64,000 nt of DNA from NCBI RefSeq assembly GCF_008632335.1, contig NZ_VWXX01000013.1, forward strand, positions 1 through 64,000. Reading direction: 5' to 3'. Of the stretch, positions 1 through 7,384 are shown in pieces. This stretch comes from Thiohalocapsa marina. Lineage in GTDB: Bacteria; Pseudomonadota; Gammaproteobacteria; Chromatiales; Chromatiaceae. A program made the translations under genes and the position numbers. The number at the start of each line of letters is the position of its first letter. Position 1 is the first letter of the stretch. Below the pieces are notes generated by a model. It was not told the origin of the DNA, did not search any database, and worked only from the letters and a program-made list of their open reading frames with translations.

Positions 1-24
1 TAGAGCCGTTTCAGGGTCACCTCC
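1..24. repeat. 24-bp direct repeat, left copy
   Basis: Bases 1-24 are identical to 3990-4013 and the sequences diverge immediately after (ccgcc versus acgta). Both copies lie inside LexA/UmuD-like coding sequence on the minus strand, so the repeat is a short stretch of shared coding sequence rather than a classic target-site duplication. Confidence 0.8.
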
Positions 25-90
25 CCGCCATTGATCAGCGCGACCACGGTGGCGCCGTTCTCGGCGCGCGGGCGCTGCCACGGCAGCGTT
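1..90 (-). pseudogene. LexA/UmuD-type S24 peptidase fragment, cut by window edge
   Basis: Read on the minus strand, about the first 70 bases encode ENGATVVALINGGEVTLKRL, the beta-strand region just after the catalytic lysine area of LexA/UmuD-like S24 autopeptidases. Upstream of roughly base 85-90 the reading frame no longer resembles the family, so the N-terminal half appears lost. The C-terminal end would lie left of the window. A second copy of the next segment of the same gene sits at 3875-4013, sharing a 24-bp direct repeat. Family recognition is by eye; whether the outside part is intact cannot be seen. Confidence 0.55.
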
Positions 91-833
91 CGTGAGCGGC
101 GGTCGTCGACCGCGTCCGTGGTTGGTTAGATCGCGGTCGTGATGTGCCGCCGCCATGTCGGAGCGGCGACGGTACGACAATCGTGGCCACGCATCCGTAG
201 CCGCGCCTGGGCGCTTTGGCGAACACGGGGCAGTCCCGCTTCATGCCATCGTGGGCTTGCTGCAGAGGGGTATTGTCTATCGGGTCTGGCTGACGTCTTG
301 GAATGCCCGCCGCTACCGGATCGAGATCGTCGGCCTCCGGGTACGGATGGAGTGGCCCGCGCGGACCCGATCCTGGCCATCTCGCATCTGCTGCGCGACC
401 TGTCCGAACCGGCACACAAAATCATAGGCGACCCGTCGCACAGTGAATGAGCAGTCCTAGTGCCAGACTGAGTAACCAGTGCCTGCCCGGCCAGCCACTG
501 CGTCAATGGCCATCCTCGACCCGCTTCTGCCTACCCCTGCCGGTAATCCACCCCCTCCGCTGATCGCCCCCTTCGAATCTCATCAGGATCTGGCTGCGCG
601 GGCCGCCTGCCTGCGCGACAGCGGATCGTAGTACAATCGCGCGTTTAGCCTATGAGACGTCTGGCAACCATTTCCTGAGTCTTGCCTCCAGAAGATCCCG
701 CTTCCCGCCAGATCAACGCAGTGGTACGCCGGTCATCTGTTTCGTCACGTCCTGGCCCTGCTGGAATGCCGAGTACCTGCGGGGCCAGCGAACCCGCATC
801 AATGAACCCCCCTAACGACGGAGAGAAACACGC
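91..833. other. Non-coding or degraded region and leader of the trp-like cassette
   Basis: No reading frame here gives a recognisable protein. Overlapping short plus-strand frames at 139-450 and 155-427 could be a frameshifted remnant, but I do not recognise the family. A TACAAT hexamer at 632-637 is a possible -10 element for the genes starting at 834; no convincing -35 accompanies it. An 8-codon ORF at 652-678 contains no Trp codons. Confidence 0.35.
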
Positions 834-1082
834 ATGATCCGAGCCCTGGTGATGATGAACGTGGAGCGCGGCCAGGTTCCGGCCACGGCCAAGCGACTGG
901 CAGCGATGGACGATGTCGTGGACGTCTATTCGGTGGCCGGTGACTATGACCTGGTGGCCATCGTCCAAAGCGCCGAGTATGAGCGACTGGCGGAGATCGT
1001 TACCGAAAAACTCCAAGGCCTGGAGGCGGTCACCACGACCACTACCCTGATGGCCTTCCGGAATTACAAGTTCAGTCTATGA
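834..1082 (+). CDS. Stand-alone Lrp/AsnC ligand-binding (RAM) domain protein
   Basis: This 82-residue protein consists almost entirely of the alpha-beta ligand-binding domain of Lrp/AsnC regulators. It starts MIRALVMMNVE, has the internal VYSVAGDYDLVAIVQ strand-turn typical of the amino-acid-binding surface, and ends with the TTTTTLMAF strand. There is no helix-turn-helix. In this family the domain oligomerises and binds amino acids; stand-alone versions are known but poorly characterised. A GGAGA ribosome-binding site precedes the ATG. The stop codon is 19 nt before the TrpD-like gene, so the two are probably co-transcribed. Inference: it may sense tryptophan or a pathway intermediate and modulate the downstream enzymes. 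Confidence 0.85.
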   Translation: MIRALVMMNVERGQVPATAKRLAAMDDVVDVYSVAGDYDLVAIVQSAEYERLAEIVTEKLQGLEAVTTTTTLMAFRNYKFSL

Positions 1083-1101
1083 GCACGGGGAGTACGAGGT
1101 C

Positions 1102-2136
1102 ATGATCCGCGCGGCATTGCGAAAACTGACGGTTGGCGAACACCTGCAAGAGGAGGAAATCTCCCGCATCATCGGCGGTATCCGCAGCGGCGAGGTCACC
1201 GACGTGCAGATCGCCGGCTTCCTGGTCGCCCTGCTCATGAAGGGACCCACGATCCTGGAAGCGGCCGCCATCGCCCGTGCCATGCGGGCCAACTGCGAGC
1301 AGATACGCCCCGAGGTGGACGGTGAGCTCCTTGACACCTGCGGCACAGGCGGCGGCCGCACCACATTCAATTGCTCCACCACGGTCTCCCTGGTAGCGGC
1401 CGCGGCGGGCATTCCGGTGGCCAAGCACGGCAGCCGGTCACTCTCATCCTCCTCCGGCAGCGCCGACGTCCTGGAACGGCTGGGCGTCGCCATCGACCTC
1501 TCCCCCGCCCAAGCCCAACGCCTGATCGAGCGGGTGGGGATCAGTTTCCTCTATGCGCCCAACTTCCACCCCGTGATGCATCGGGTACTACCCCCCGAGA
1601 TGGCCCTGGGCATCAAGACCATTTTCTATACCATCATCGGCCCCCTGATCAATCCAGCGGATGCCAGGTGCCATCTCCTCGGGGTCTACAAGTCCGATCT
1701 CGTGTCGATGATGGCCGACATCCTGGTCGAGCTCGAGTTCAGGCACGCCTTGGTGGTGCATGGGCTGGACGGGCTGGATGAGATCTCGGTGATCGGCAAG
1801 ACCTCGGTGGCCGAGGTGAAGGACGGGTGGGCCAAGAAGTATGAAGTCACGCCCGCGGATTTCGGACTTAAGACCTACACCTACGAAGAGCTGTTGGGCG
1901 GAGACCCCGCGCAGAACGCTGAGCTGGTGCGGGCCATCCTGACCGGTACGGAACAGGGAGCACGGCGGGCCATGGTCATCGCCAATGCCGCGGCAGCCCT
2001 GCTGGTTGGCGGCAAGGCGACAGACTTGGGGAGCGGCGCGCGGTTGGCGGCGGATCTGATCGACAGCGGGGCGGCACGCCAAAAGCTGGACCAACTGATC
2101 GCCGAGTCCAACCGCATCGCCGCGGAGGGCCGATGA
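1102..2136 (+). CDS. trpD: TrpD-like anthranilate phosphoribosyltransferase, atypical
   Basis: A 344-residue protein of the TrpD family, which transfers phosphoribosyl from PRPP to anthranilate in tryptophan synthesis. The glycine-rich motif reads CGTGGG (80-85), followed by FNCSTTVSLVAAAAG, KHGSRS (108-113), SGSADVLE, GPLINPA and a GLDE pair that normally binds Mg-PRPP. Several positions depart from the usual pattern. The aspartate of GTGGD is glycine. KHGNRSVSSKS is KHGSRSLSSSS. The segment normally VRxxLGxRTxFN reads PPEMALGIKTIFY, so the arginine expected to hold the anthranilate carboxylate is glutamate 166, with one residue inserted after it. The gene overlaps trpC by 4 nt (ATGA). It could be a divergent true TrpD or act on a different aromatic acceptor. 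Confidence 0.85.
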   Translation: MIRAALRKLTVGEHLQEEEISRIIGGIRSGEVTDVQIAGFLVALLMKGPTILEAAAIARAMRANCEQIRPEVDGELLDTCGTGGGRTTFNCSTTVSLVAAAAGIPVAKHGSRSLSSSSGSADVLERLGVAIDLSPAQAQRLIERVGISFLYAPNFHPVMHRVLPPEMALGIKTIFYTIIGPLINPADARCHLLGVYKSDLVSMMADILVELEFRHALVVHGLDGLDEISVIGKTSVAEVKDGWAKKYEVTPADFGLKTYTYEELLGGDPAQNAELVRAILTGTEQGARRAMVIANAAAALLVGGKATDLGSGARLAADLIDSGAARQKLDQLIAESNRIAAEGR

Positions 2137-2849
2137 ACCGCGGGGCCGGAGAACGCCGCTTCACCGCGGCCCTCCAGGCCGCCTATGACGCGGGCCGCCT
2201 TCCTCTCATTTCGGAGATCAAGGTGCGCAGCCCCAAGGAGGGCGACCTGCTCGCCGGCCGGGATCCTGTAGTCCTGGCCCGCACCATGGTGGCGTCAGGC
2301 GCCGCCTGCTTGTCCGTCGTCACGGAGGGTCCAAACTTCGGTGGCGGCCTGGAACTGTTGCAGACAGTCTCTTCTGCCGTCCCCCTGCCGGTCCTGTGCA
2401 AGGACTTCGTGACCGAGCCGAAACAGGTGTGGGAGCGTCGGGATGCGGGCGCGGCCTGTCTGCTACTGATGGTCTCCCAGCTTGACTGGTCGCAGCTGAA
2501 GGCATTGCACGCGGAGGCCCATCGCGCCGGGCTGGAGACCTTGGTGGAAGTGCATGACGAGGATGAATTACGCCTAGCCCTGACCCTGGATCTGGACCTG
2601 CTGGGCATCAACAACCGTGACATCCGCCAACTCGAGCGGGATGAAGGCACGGTCGCCAACACTCTCAGGCTGCTGGATAGCGTCCCCCCTGGGGTCCAGA
2701 CGATCAGCGAGAGTGCGATCTCCGAGCCGCTGGAGGCCCGGCAGGTCATCGAGGCCGGCGGGTCGGGCGTCCTGGTCGGGACCGCGATCCTCAAGGCCAC
2801 CGATCCCGCGGCGGCCGTCCGGCGCCTGGTCCAGGCCTTGGAGGACTAG
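2133..2849 (+). CDS. trpC: TrpC-like indole-3-glycerol-phosphate synthase
   Basis: A 238-residue single-domain TIM barrel matching indole-3-glycerol-phosphate synthase, which decarboxylates and cyclises the phosphoribosyl-anthranilate rearrangement product. Motifs carrying catalytic residues are present: SEIKVRSPKEG (Glu28, Lys30), VLCKDFV, LVEVH, GINNRDI and SESAI, plus the phosphate-binding end GVLVGTAILKA. It is slightly shorter than the usual 250-270 residues, mainly at the N-terminus. Its ATG overlaps the trpD stop, implying translational coupling, and trpF follows after 3 nt. The catalytic set looks intact, in contrast to the substituted TrpD-like partner. Confidence 0.9.
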   Translation: MNRGAGERRFTAALQAAYDAGRLPLISEIKVRSPKEGDLLAGRDPVVLARTMVASGAACLSVVTEGPNFGGGLELLQTVSSAVPLPVLCKDFVTEPKQVWERRDAGAACLLLMVSQLDWSQLKALHAEAHRAGLETLVEVHDEDELRLALTLDLDLLGINNRDIRQLERDEGTVANTLRLLDSVPPGVQTISESAISEPLEARQVIEAGGSGVLVGTAILKATDPAAAVRRLVQALED

Positions 2850-2852
2850 GAG

Positions 2853-3539
2853 ATGGTCCGGGTCAAGATCTGCGGTATCACGGATGCGGACCAGGTCGAC
2901 TGGTGTGTCGCCGCCGGTGCGGACTGCCTTGGGTTTGTGGTGGAGTACCCGGTACCGGTCCCATGGAACCTGTCGCGACAGGAGGCCCATGCCCTGCTCG
3001 CCCGGGTGCCCCCGATGACCACCCGCGCGCTCGTCAGCGGCGGCTCCCCCGAGCATGTCATCGGGCTCGCCCGCGCGCTCCGCCCTCATCTCGTCCAACT
3101 GCACACCGACAACACCCTGGCGGAGACCGCCAAGATTGCACAGGCCTTGGCTCCGATAGGCATCGGCCTGATCCGGGCTCTGCGCATCGACGTCGCCACC
3201 GGTCTGGCGTGCGGTGAGATCACCGACCCGCTCGCGGCGGCCCATGCCCTGGAGTCCACCGGGGTCACCGCGATCTTACTCGACGCGCGCACTGGCGAGA
3301 TGCCCGCGGGGACTGGGGTAAGTCTCGACTGGAGGGGCGCAAGGCGCATCCGCGACAGGCTGTCAGCGCCCTTGATCCTGGCCGGCGGTCTGACAACAGG
3401 GAACGTCCGCAGTGCCATCGAGCAGGTACGGCCCTATGCCGTGGATGTGATCAGCGGCGTCGAGGTGTCCAGAAGGGTGAAGTCACCCAAGCTCATCCGA
3501 CAGTTCGTCCGTCAGGCGCGGGTCACGGTCAGCCAGTGA
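2853..3539 (+). CDS. trpF: TrpF-like phosphoribosylanthranilate isomerase
   Basis: A 228-residue TIM barrel of the TrpF family, which catalyses the Amadori rearrangement of phosphoribosylanthranilate. The general-base cysteine lies in VKICGI (Cys7). The general-acid aspartate is in ILLDART, and the phosphate-binding loops LAGGLTTGNV and AVDVISGVE are present. The usual GGTG loop reads GTGVSLDW. It is the last gene of the cassette; no trpA, trpB, trpE or trpG lies within the window, so the operon alone cannot make tryptophan. No clear terminator follows. Confidence 0.9.
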   Translation: MVRVKICGITDADQVDWCVAAGADCLGFVVEYPVPVPWNLSRQEAHALLARVPPMTTRALVSGGSPEHVIGLARALRPHLVQLHTDNTLAETAKIAQALAPIGIGLIRALRIDVATGLACGEITDPLAAAHALESTGVTAILLDARTGEMPAGTGVSLDWRGARRIRDRLSAPLILAGGLTTGNVRSAIEQVRPYAVDVISGVEVSRRVKSPKLIRQFVRQARVTVSQ

Positions 3540-3874
3540 CTCCAACAGGGGGCTGGCTAACGACTGGATGGCGATCCATCGGCGCTCAGGACTATCGCCT
3601 TTCCTTACGACGAGGGTGGCTCCGGCCAGATCAAGGCGACGTGCGAGGGCCCAGAGCCTGACCGTGCTTCCAGCAAACGCGTCAATTCCGCCGCCGGATG
3701 TGCGGTGCTGCTAAGTGGCGTAGGTCGACTCGATCGGATGATAGGCAGGCCAGAAAAGACTATCGCGGGTCGATCTCGCCAGTCTTTGGGTTCTTTGCCA
3801 CATTAGCTGGTGAGAGGCAGAATCGCAGGATTATTGGTCATGGCGCACACGGGGGAGCCGTGGTCCGTTCAGGC
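3540..3874. other. Intergenic spacer after trp-like cassette
   Basis: About 335 bases without a recognisable gene, strong hairpin or repeat. Frames crossing it have no family resemblance. It separates the cassette from the LexA/UmuD C-terminal fragment. Confidence 0.4.
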
Positions 3875-4013
3875 CTATGCGCGCAGCGCCCCGCTCACCA
3901 CGCCCAGCACCTCGAACGCCTCATGCGGATAGGTGAGCGGGGCCATCTCGGGGTTGGCCGGCTGCAGGCGGATGCCCTCGGCCTCGACATAGAGCCGTTT
4001 CAGGGTCACCTCC
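3875..4013 (-). pseudogene. LexA/UmuD C-terminal fragment
   Basis: On the minus strand this encodes VTLKRLYVEAEGIRLQPANP and then a segment ending EVLGVVSGALRA before a TAG stop at 3875-3877. This matches the last roughly 45 residues of S24-family LexA/UmuD proteins, which normally end near a GVV strand. The coding sequence stops abruptly at 4013, where an unrelated plus-strand reading frame begins. Together with the piece at the window start it shows that a UmuD/LexA-like gene was duplicated or broken around the trp-like cassette. Confidence 0.75.
3990..4013. repeat. 24-bp direct repeat, right copy
   Basis: Identical to bases 1-24. Its right end coincides exactly with the point where the LexA/UmuD homology ends, marking a recombination junction. 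Confidence 0.8.
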
Positions 4014-4106
4014 ACGTACCGCAAAATCAAGGATCAATTCATCCGCCACGATGCCGTCCTGGGGGAATGGAACTATCTCGTCGATGGCCGCGGACTGAAT
4101 GCATAA
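4014..4106 (+). pseudogene. Possible C-terminal fragment of an unidentified gene
   Basis: Directly right of the 4013 junction an open plus-strand frame reads TYRKIKDQFIRHDAVLGEWN and ends LVDGRGLNA with TAA at 4104-4106. It has no start codon and a protein-like composition, so it is probably the tail of a gene whose body was removed when the junction formed. I do not recognise the family. Confidence 0.35.
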
Positions 4107-4183
4107 AGTGTATCAGTTGTTTTTGATGTGTTACTAAGCATCCCCCGTGTCTTTCGTTTCGCCAACATCAAGGAGTTAACGCC

Positions 4184-4417
4184 ATGCCCCAACCCATCAC
4201 ACTGAACCAGGCAATCGACGCCGTCACCCAGTTACCGCCACAACAACAGGAGATGCTCCTGGATATCCTCCAACATCGCTGGAGTGAGGCGAGACGTGAT
4301 GAGATCGCCGAGGCTGCGCGACAAGCTCAGGCGGACTTTCAGCAGGGCCGACTGAAAGCCCAGCACGCCGATGCCGTCATCCAGAACCTGCACCAGTCTC
4401 TTGAGGACGAAGCGTGA
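4184..4417 (+). CDS. Type II antitoxin
   Basis: A 77-residue acidic helical protein (DILQHRWSEARRDEIAEAAR, ending LHQSLEDEA) overlapping the downstream RelE/YafQ-type toxin by 4 nt (3' end at 4417, toxin ATG at 4414). The gene pair layout, small size and C-terminal acidic helix fit an antitoxin that neutralises its toxin by wrapping it. A good AAGGAG ribosome-binding site precedes the ATG. No ribbon-helix-helix or HTH signature is obvious, so whether it autoregulates is unclear. Confidence 0.8.
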   Translation: MPQPITLNQAIDAVTQLPPQQQEMLLDILQHRWSEARRDEIAEAARQAQADFQQGRLKAQHADAVIQNLHQSLEDEA

Positions 4418-4698
4418 GAAATCTGGTGCTCACCACGAGTTTTCAGCGGGCGTATCGAAAACAGGTGAAGAGGAACCGCGCCCTGCAACCACGCATCGAT
4501 GAAACCCTGCGACAAATGCAAGAGGACTTATATTCTCACTCCCTCGGCACGCACAAACTCAGCGGCAAACTCCAGGGTCTATGGGCCAGCGCCTGCGGCT
4601 ACGATTGTCGTATCGTTTTCACCCTCGAAATTGACCCAACCGACGACCAGGAGGTCATACTTCTGATCGATGTTGGAACCCATGATGAAGTCTATTAG
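4414..4698 (+). CDS. RelE/YafQ-family mRNA interferase toxin
   Basis: A 94-residue protein with the family pattern: TSFQRAYRKQVKRN at the N-terminus, SLGTHKLSGKLQGLWA in the middle, then YDCRIVFTL and the terminal DVGTHDEVY. RelE/YafQ toxins cleave mRNA in the ribosomal A site. The C-terminal His and Tyr typical of active YafQ-like members are present, so it looks functional. It overlaps its antitoxin gene and probably stabilises the surrounding accessory DNA. Confidence 0.92.
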   Translation: MRNLVLTTSFQRAYRKQVKRNRALQPRIDETLRQMQEDLYSHSLGTHKLSGKLQGLWASACGYDCRIVFTLEIDPTDDQEVILLIDVGTHDEVY

Positions 4699-4711
4699 TG
4701 GGAAATGAGTC

Positions 4712-5128
4712 ATGGCAACGATACAAAAATTCGAGGACATCGAAGTCTGGCAAAAGGCCCGAGCACTGGCCATGGCAATTTACGCCCTGTCAAACGACGG
4801 CCAGTTTGCCCGTGACTTCGGCCTGCACGACCAAATCCGTCGTGCCTCGGTCTCCATCATGTCCAACATCGCCGAAGGCTTCGGCAGAGGTGGCAACAAG
4901 GAATTTCTCCAGTTCCTTTTAACCGCCAAAGGGTCAGCATCTGAAGTCCAAGCCCAACTCTACATCGCCCTCGACGTATACCATATCAAAAACGAACAGT
5001 TTCAAAGCCTCTATGTGCTGGCTCAATCCACAGGAAACATGATCGGCAGCCTGATTCGCTATCTGGCCAAGTCCGACAACAAAGGAATCAAGTATGAAAC
5101 AAGATCAAATGCTCGGACTGGATTATGA
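4712..5128 (+). CDS. Four-helix-bundle protein (S23/bAvd-like)
   Basis: A 138-residue protein of the four helix bundle family originally noted in 23S rRNA intervening sequences and related to diversity-generating-retroelement accessory protein bAvd. Diagnostic segments are FEDIEVWQKARALA, LHDQIRRASVSIMSNIAEGF and FLLTAKGSASEVQAQLY. The basic surface in this family binds nucleic acid. It starts 13 nt after the toxin stop and may be co-transcribed. No reverse transcriptase or variable repeat is visible nearby, so there is no sign of a retroelement. Confidence 0.9.
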   Translation: MATIQKFEDIEVWQKARALAMAIYALSNDGQFARDFGLHDQIRRASVSIMSNIAEGFGRGGNKEFLQFLLTAKGSASEVQAQLYIALDVYHIKNEQFQSLYVLAQSTGNMIGSLIRYLAKSDNKGIKYETRSNARTGL

Positions 5129-5198
5129 ACCAGTAACCAGCAACCAGGAACCTGCTTAGTCCCTTACCCCCAAAATCTTCGACAAAACGGCAAAGACT

Positions 5199-6425
5199 TC
5201 AGAGCGCATTTTGGACCAGGCTGGGCTGCACGAAGTACTCGCGGATGACCAGGGCGGTGACGACGACGCGCCGACCGAGTTTGGTGAAGAAGTACTTGTA
5301 GGAATGGGCGACCTTCTTGATGAGGCCATGGGTGCGCAGACGCTTGATCAGGCAAGCACTGCGGCCGGCTGTGAGGTCGGGGATGTGGGCGCGCAGGTCG
5401 CCGGCGCGGAAGCCGGAGATGGACCATTCACCGCGGGCGAGGGTGAGGAACAGTCGGTAGTCAGGGTCGAGGAACAGGTCAAAGCCGCGGTAGGAGCGAC
5501 CGTTGGGTTTGGCTGGTGCCGCCATCTTGGCCAACGCCTTCTGCGCCGCGTCGGGATTGTCGAGACAGGCCATGAAGGCGAGGTAGCGCTCTGGGCGGCG
5601 TGCATGAGTTGGCGCAGGTCGCCGAGGCTGTAGATCGATTTGCGCAGTGGAGCGCGCTTGAACACACGCTCGCCGTTGCGCTGTTCCACGTAACGGTGGT
5701 GCTTGAAGAAGGAGACATCGTTAGCGGTGCACGCGACGCGCGCGATGATGCCGGTCTTATCATAGCGCTTGAGGCTGGCGGGTCCCATGTGGTGACGGAT
5801 GCGGGTGCCTTGGATGCGGGTGGAGAAGTCGTTGCCGACCTCGCCCTGATCGTTGCCCGAGAGCTTGTGACCCAGGAAGCGGGCGACATGCTCGGCCTTG
5901 ACCACGTGCACGGCGGTGCGCACGATGGCCTCGTATAAGGGTTGAAAGCGGGCCTGCTGGCGGAAGACCACGTCGGTGGCGTACTCCACCTGCATGAAGC
6001 TCCAGTGCACGCCGTTGCGGAAGTGGTGCAAGACGGGGCAGCAGCGCTGCGCCCATTCATCGAGGTGGCGATGCAGCGCGGTGGCATCGAGGCTGTCTGC
6101 CAAGCGCTGGGCTTCGGCAGGGTCGGCAAGGTGCAGGAAGGCGTTGTCCGCGGTCTCGAACGCAATGCCGGCCTGCGTCAATTGCCGCGCCAGCCAGCCG
6201 TGGCCATTGAAGTAGACCTGCAGGCGAAACGGTGCCCAGGTCGGCTCGCGCAACGGCTCGGCCCATCACGGGTAGTCGAACAGGCGGATTGCCGTTGCCC
6301 CCGAGGTAACCCGCCATCGCCTTGGCATGGCAAATGTCCGGCAGCGTGCCCGTGATCACGACGCGATCGAAGCACGACAGAACACAGCCGATCTCGTCTT
6401 GGTGTTGCTCGACAAAGGGGTTCAT
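5199..6425 (-). pseudogene. Broken member of an uncharacterised multi-copy family
   Basis: Three minus-strand pieces belong to one ancestral protein. The N-terminus is MNPFVEQHQDEIGCVLSCFD to about 6290. The middle runs from PTWAPFRLQVYFNGHGWLAR to LGDLRQLMHA. The C-terminus runs from MACLDNPDAAQKALAKMA to FVQPSLVQNAL and resembles a winged-helix domain. A one-base insertion near 6290 shifts frame. In the restored frame a TGA interrupts FDYP-WAEPLRE, the sequence then jumps to PTWAPF (internal deletion), and a second frameshift lies near 5585. The family, to my memory, recurs in Chromatiales genomes and is sometimes labelled MarR-like; its function is unknown. This copy is dead. Confidence 0.8.
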
Positions 6426-7104
6426 GGTCCGGCTCCAGTCTCGGGACGGCTACACTCAACGATAGCTGATCGGGCCTGTTTGGTTCCGGCTTTGCCGGGT
6501 TAGGAAAATGCGCGCGCGCGTCCCCCATGTCCCGCGTCATTCCCTGTGCGTTTTCCTGTAATACATATACACATATAAGAATTTTCGTGGAACACATAAC
6601 GCGCGCGTTACGCGGTACAGATTTTTTCCCTGAGTGCTGCAAAACGGCGGGGGACATGGGGAACATGGGGGACATTTTGGAAAGCCCCATCGAATCAGTA
6701 CCTTGCGGGGTTTTTCGTGTCCCCCAAAACGGGGGACAAGCGGGGGACAGCGGGGGACAAAACTGCACCCGTTACGCCCTGCTGCGCTACCGCCGACAGC
6801 CCCGACCCGTCTGGCACCGATTCGCCCCCGCTGCTGTCACCGAAGGCCCAAGCCCAGCGCCCGCCACCGACCCAAACGAACACACGCGCGCAAATCAACC
6901 GCGTGAAAGCCCAACCCGCGTGTGAGGGCATCCCGGCCGACTGGCCCCGATCGCTGTCCCGGACCTTGGTGCAGGCTCGCCCTGGAGCTGGTGCCGATTG
7001 GGGCCCACGGACCTTGGTGCAGGCTGGCCCCTCGTGCAGTATCGCGCTGGTGACTCGAAGCCGCGACTTGCGTCACCGTGGTGGCTCTATGGTGTCTCAA
7101 CGAG
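6426..7104. other. Gene-poor remnant next to the tRNA
   Basis: No convincing protein is encoded here. It contains CG-alternating stretches, an AT-rich patch around 6558-6592, G-rich iterated motifs at 6649-6760, and an imperfect duplication of a 20-nt motif starting cggaccttgg near 6959 and 7010. Composition differs from the flanking core genes. It may be the remains of a mobile-element replication or control region, which is inference only. Confidence 0.4.
6649..6760. repeat. Iterated gggggaca motifs
   Basis: The octamer gggggaca occurs at 6649-6656, 6667-6674, 6731-6738, 6742-6749 and 6752-6759, the last three at 10-11 bp spacing, about one helical turn. The related inverse string ccccc flanks them. 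Such iterons can be protein-binding sites of integrative elements. No partner gene is recognisable. Confidence 0.6.
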
Positions 7105-7105
7105 A

Positions 7106-7142
7106 AACGGCTTAGCCTTTCGAATGCTAAGCCGTTGTTTTT
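7106..7142. terminator. Hairpin terminator beside tRNA-Thr
   Basis: A perfect 11-bp stem, aacggcttagc (7106-7116) and gctaagccgtt (7126-7136), encloses a 9-nt loop. It is followed on the plus strand by gttttt. It lies just downstream of the minus-strand tRNA gene, where the opposite flank is also U-rich (ttctcgtt), so it may terminate from both sides. Confidence 0.75.
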
Positions 7143-7144
7143 AA

Positions 7145-7220
<76 letters not shown>

Positions 7221-7384
7221 GATGATCGGCCGTGCCGTATCTGCCGGCGAGCTGGAAATTATCATCGATTCCGAAGTCGGAGGCAAGCAGCCGAGACGGC
7301 GTGACTGCGCAGCAAGGCGCAAGCCTGGTAGCGCGCGGGGAACACCCGGCGAGCGCAAAGCAGGCGATCACGGGCCGGTTTTGC

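Noticed and set aside
652-678. Possible trp leader peptide and attenuator before the cassette
   Set aside because: The 8-codon ORF has no tryptophan codons, and I found no pair of alternative hairpins with a T-run.
3698-4126. 142-codon open frame on the plus strand
   Set aside because: It runs over the LexA/UmuD fragment on the opposite strand and across the recombination junction; no homology or start signal.
4712-5128. Diversity-generating retroelement
   Set aside because: The protein resembles bAvd, but there is no reverse transcriptase, template repeat or variable repeat nearby.
6649-6760. CRISPR-like repeats
   Set aside because: The repeated unit is only 8-10 bp, spacers are absent or irregular, and no cas genes are near.
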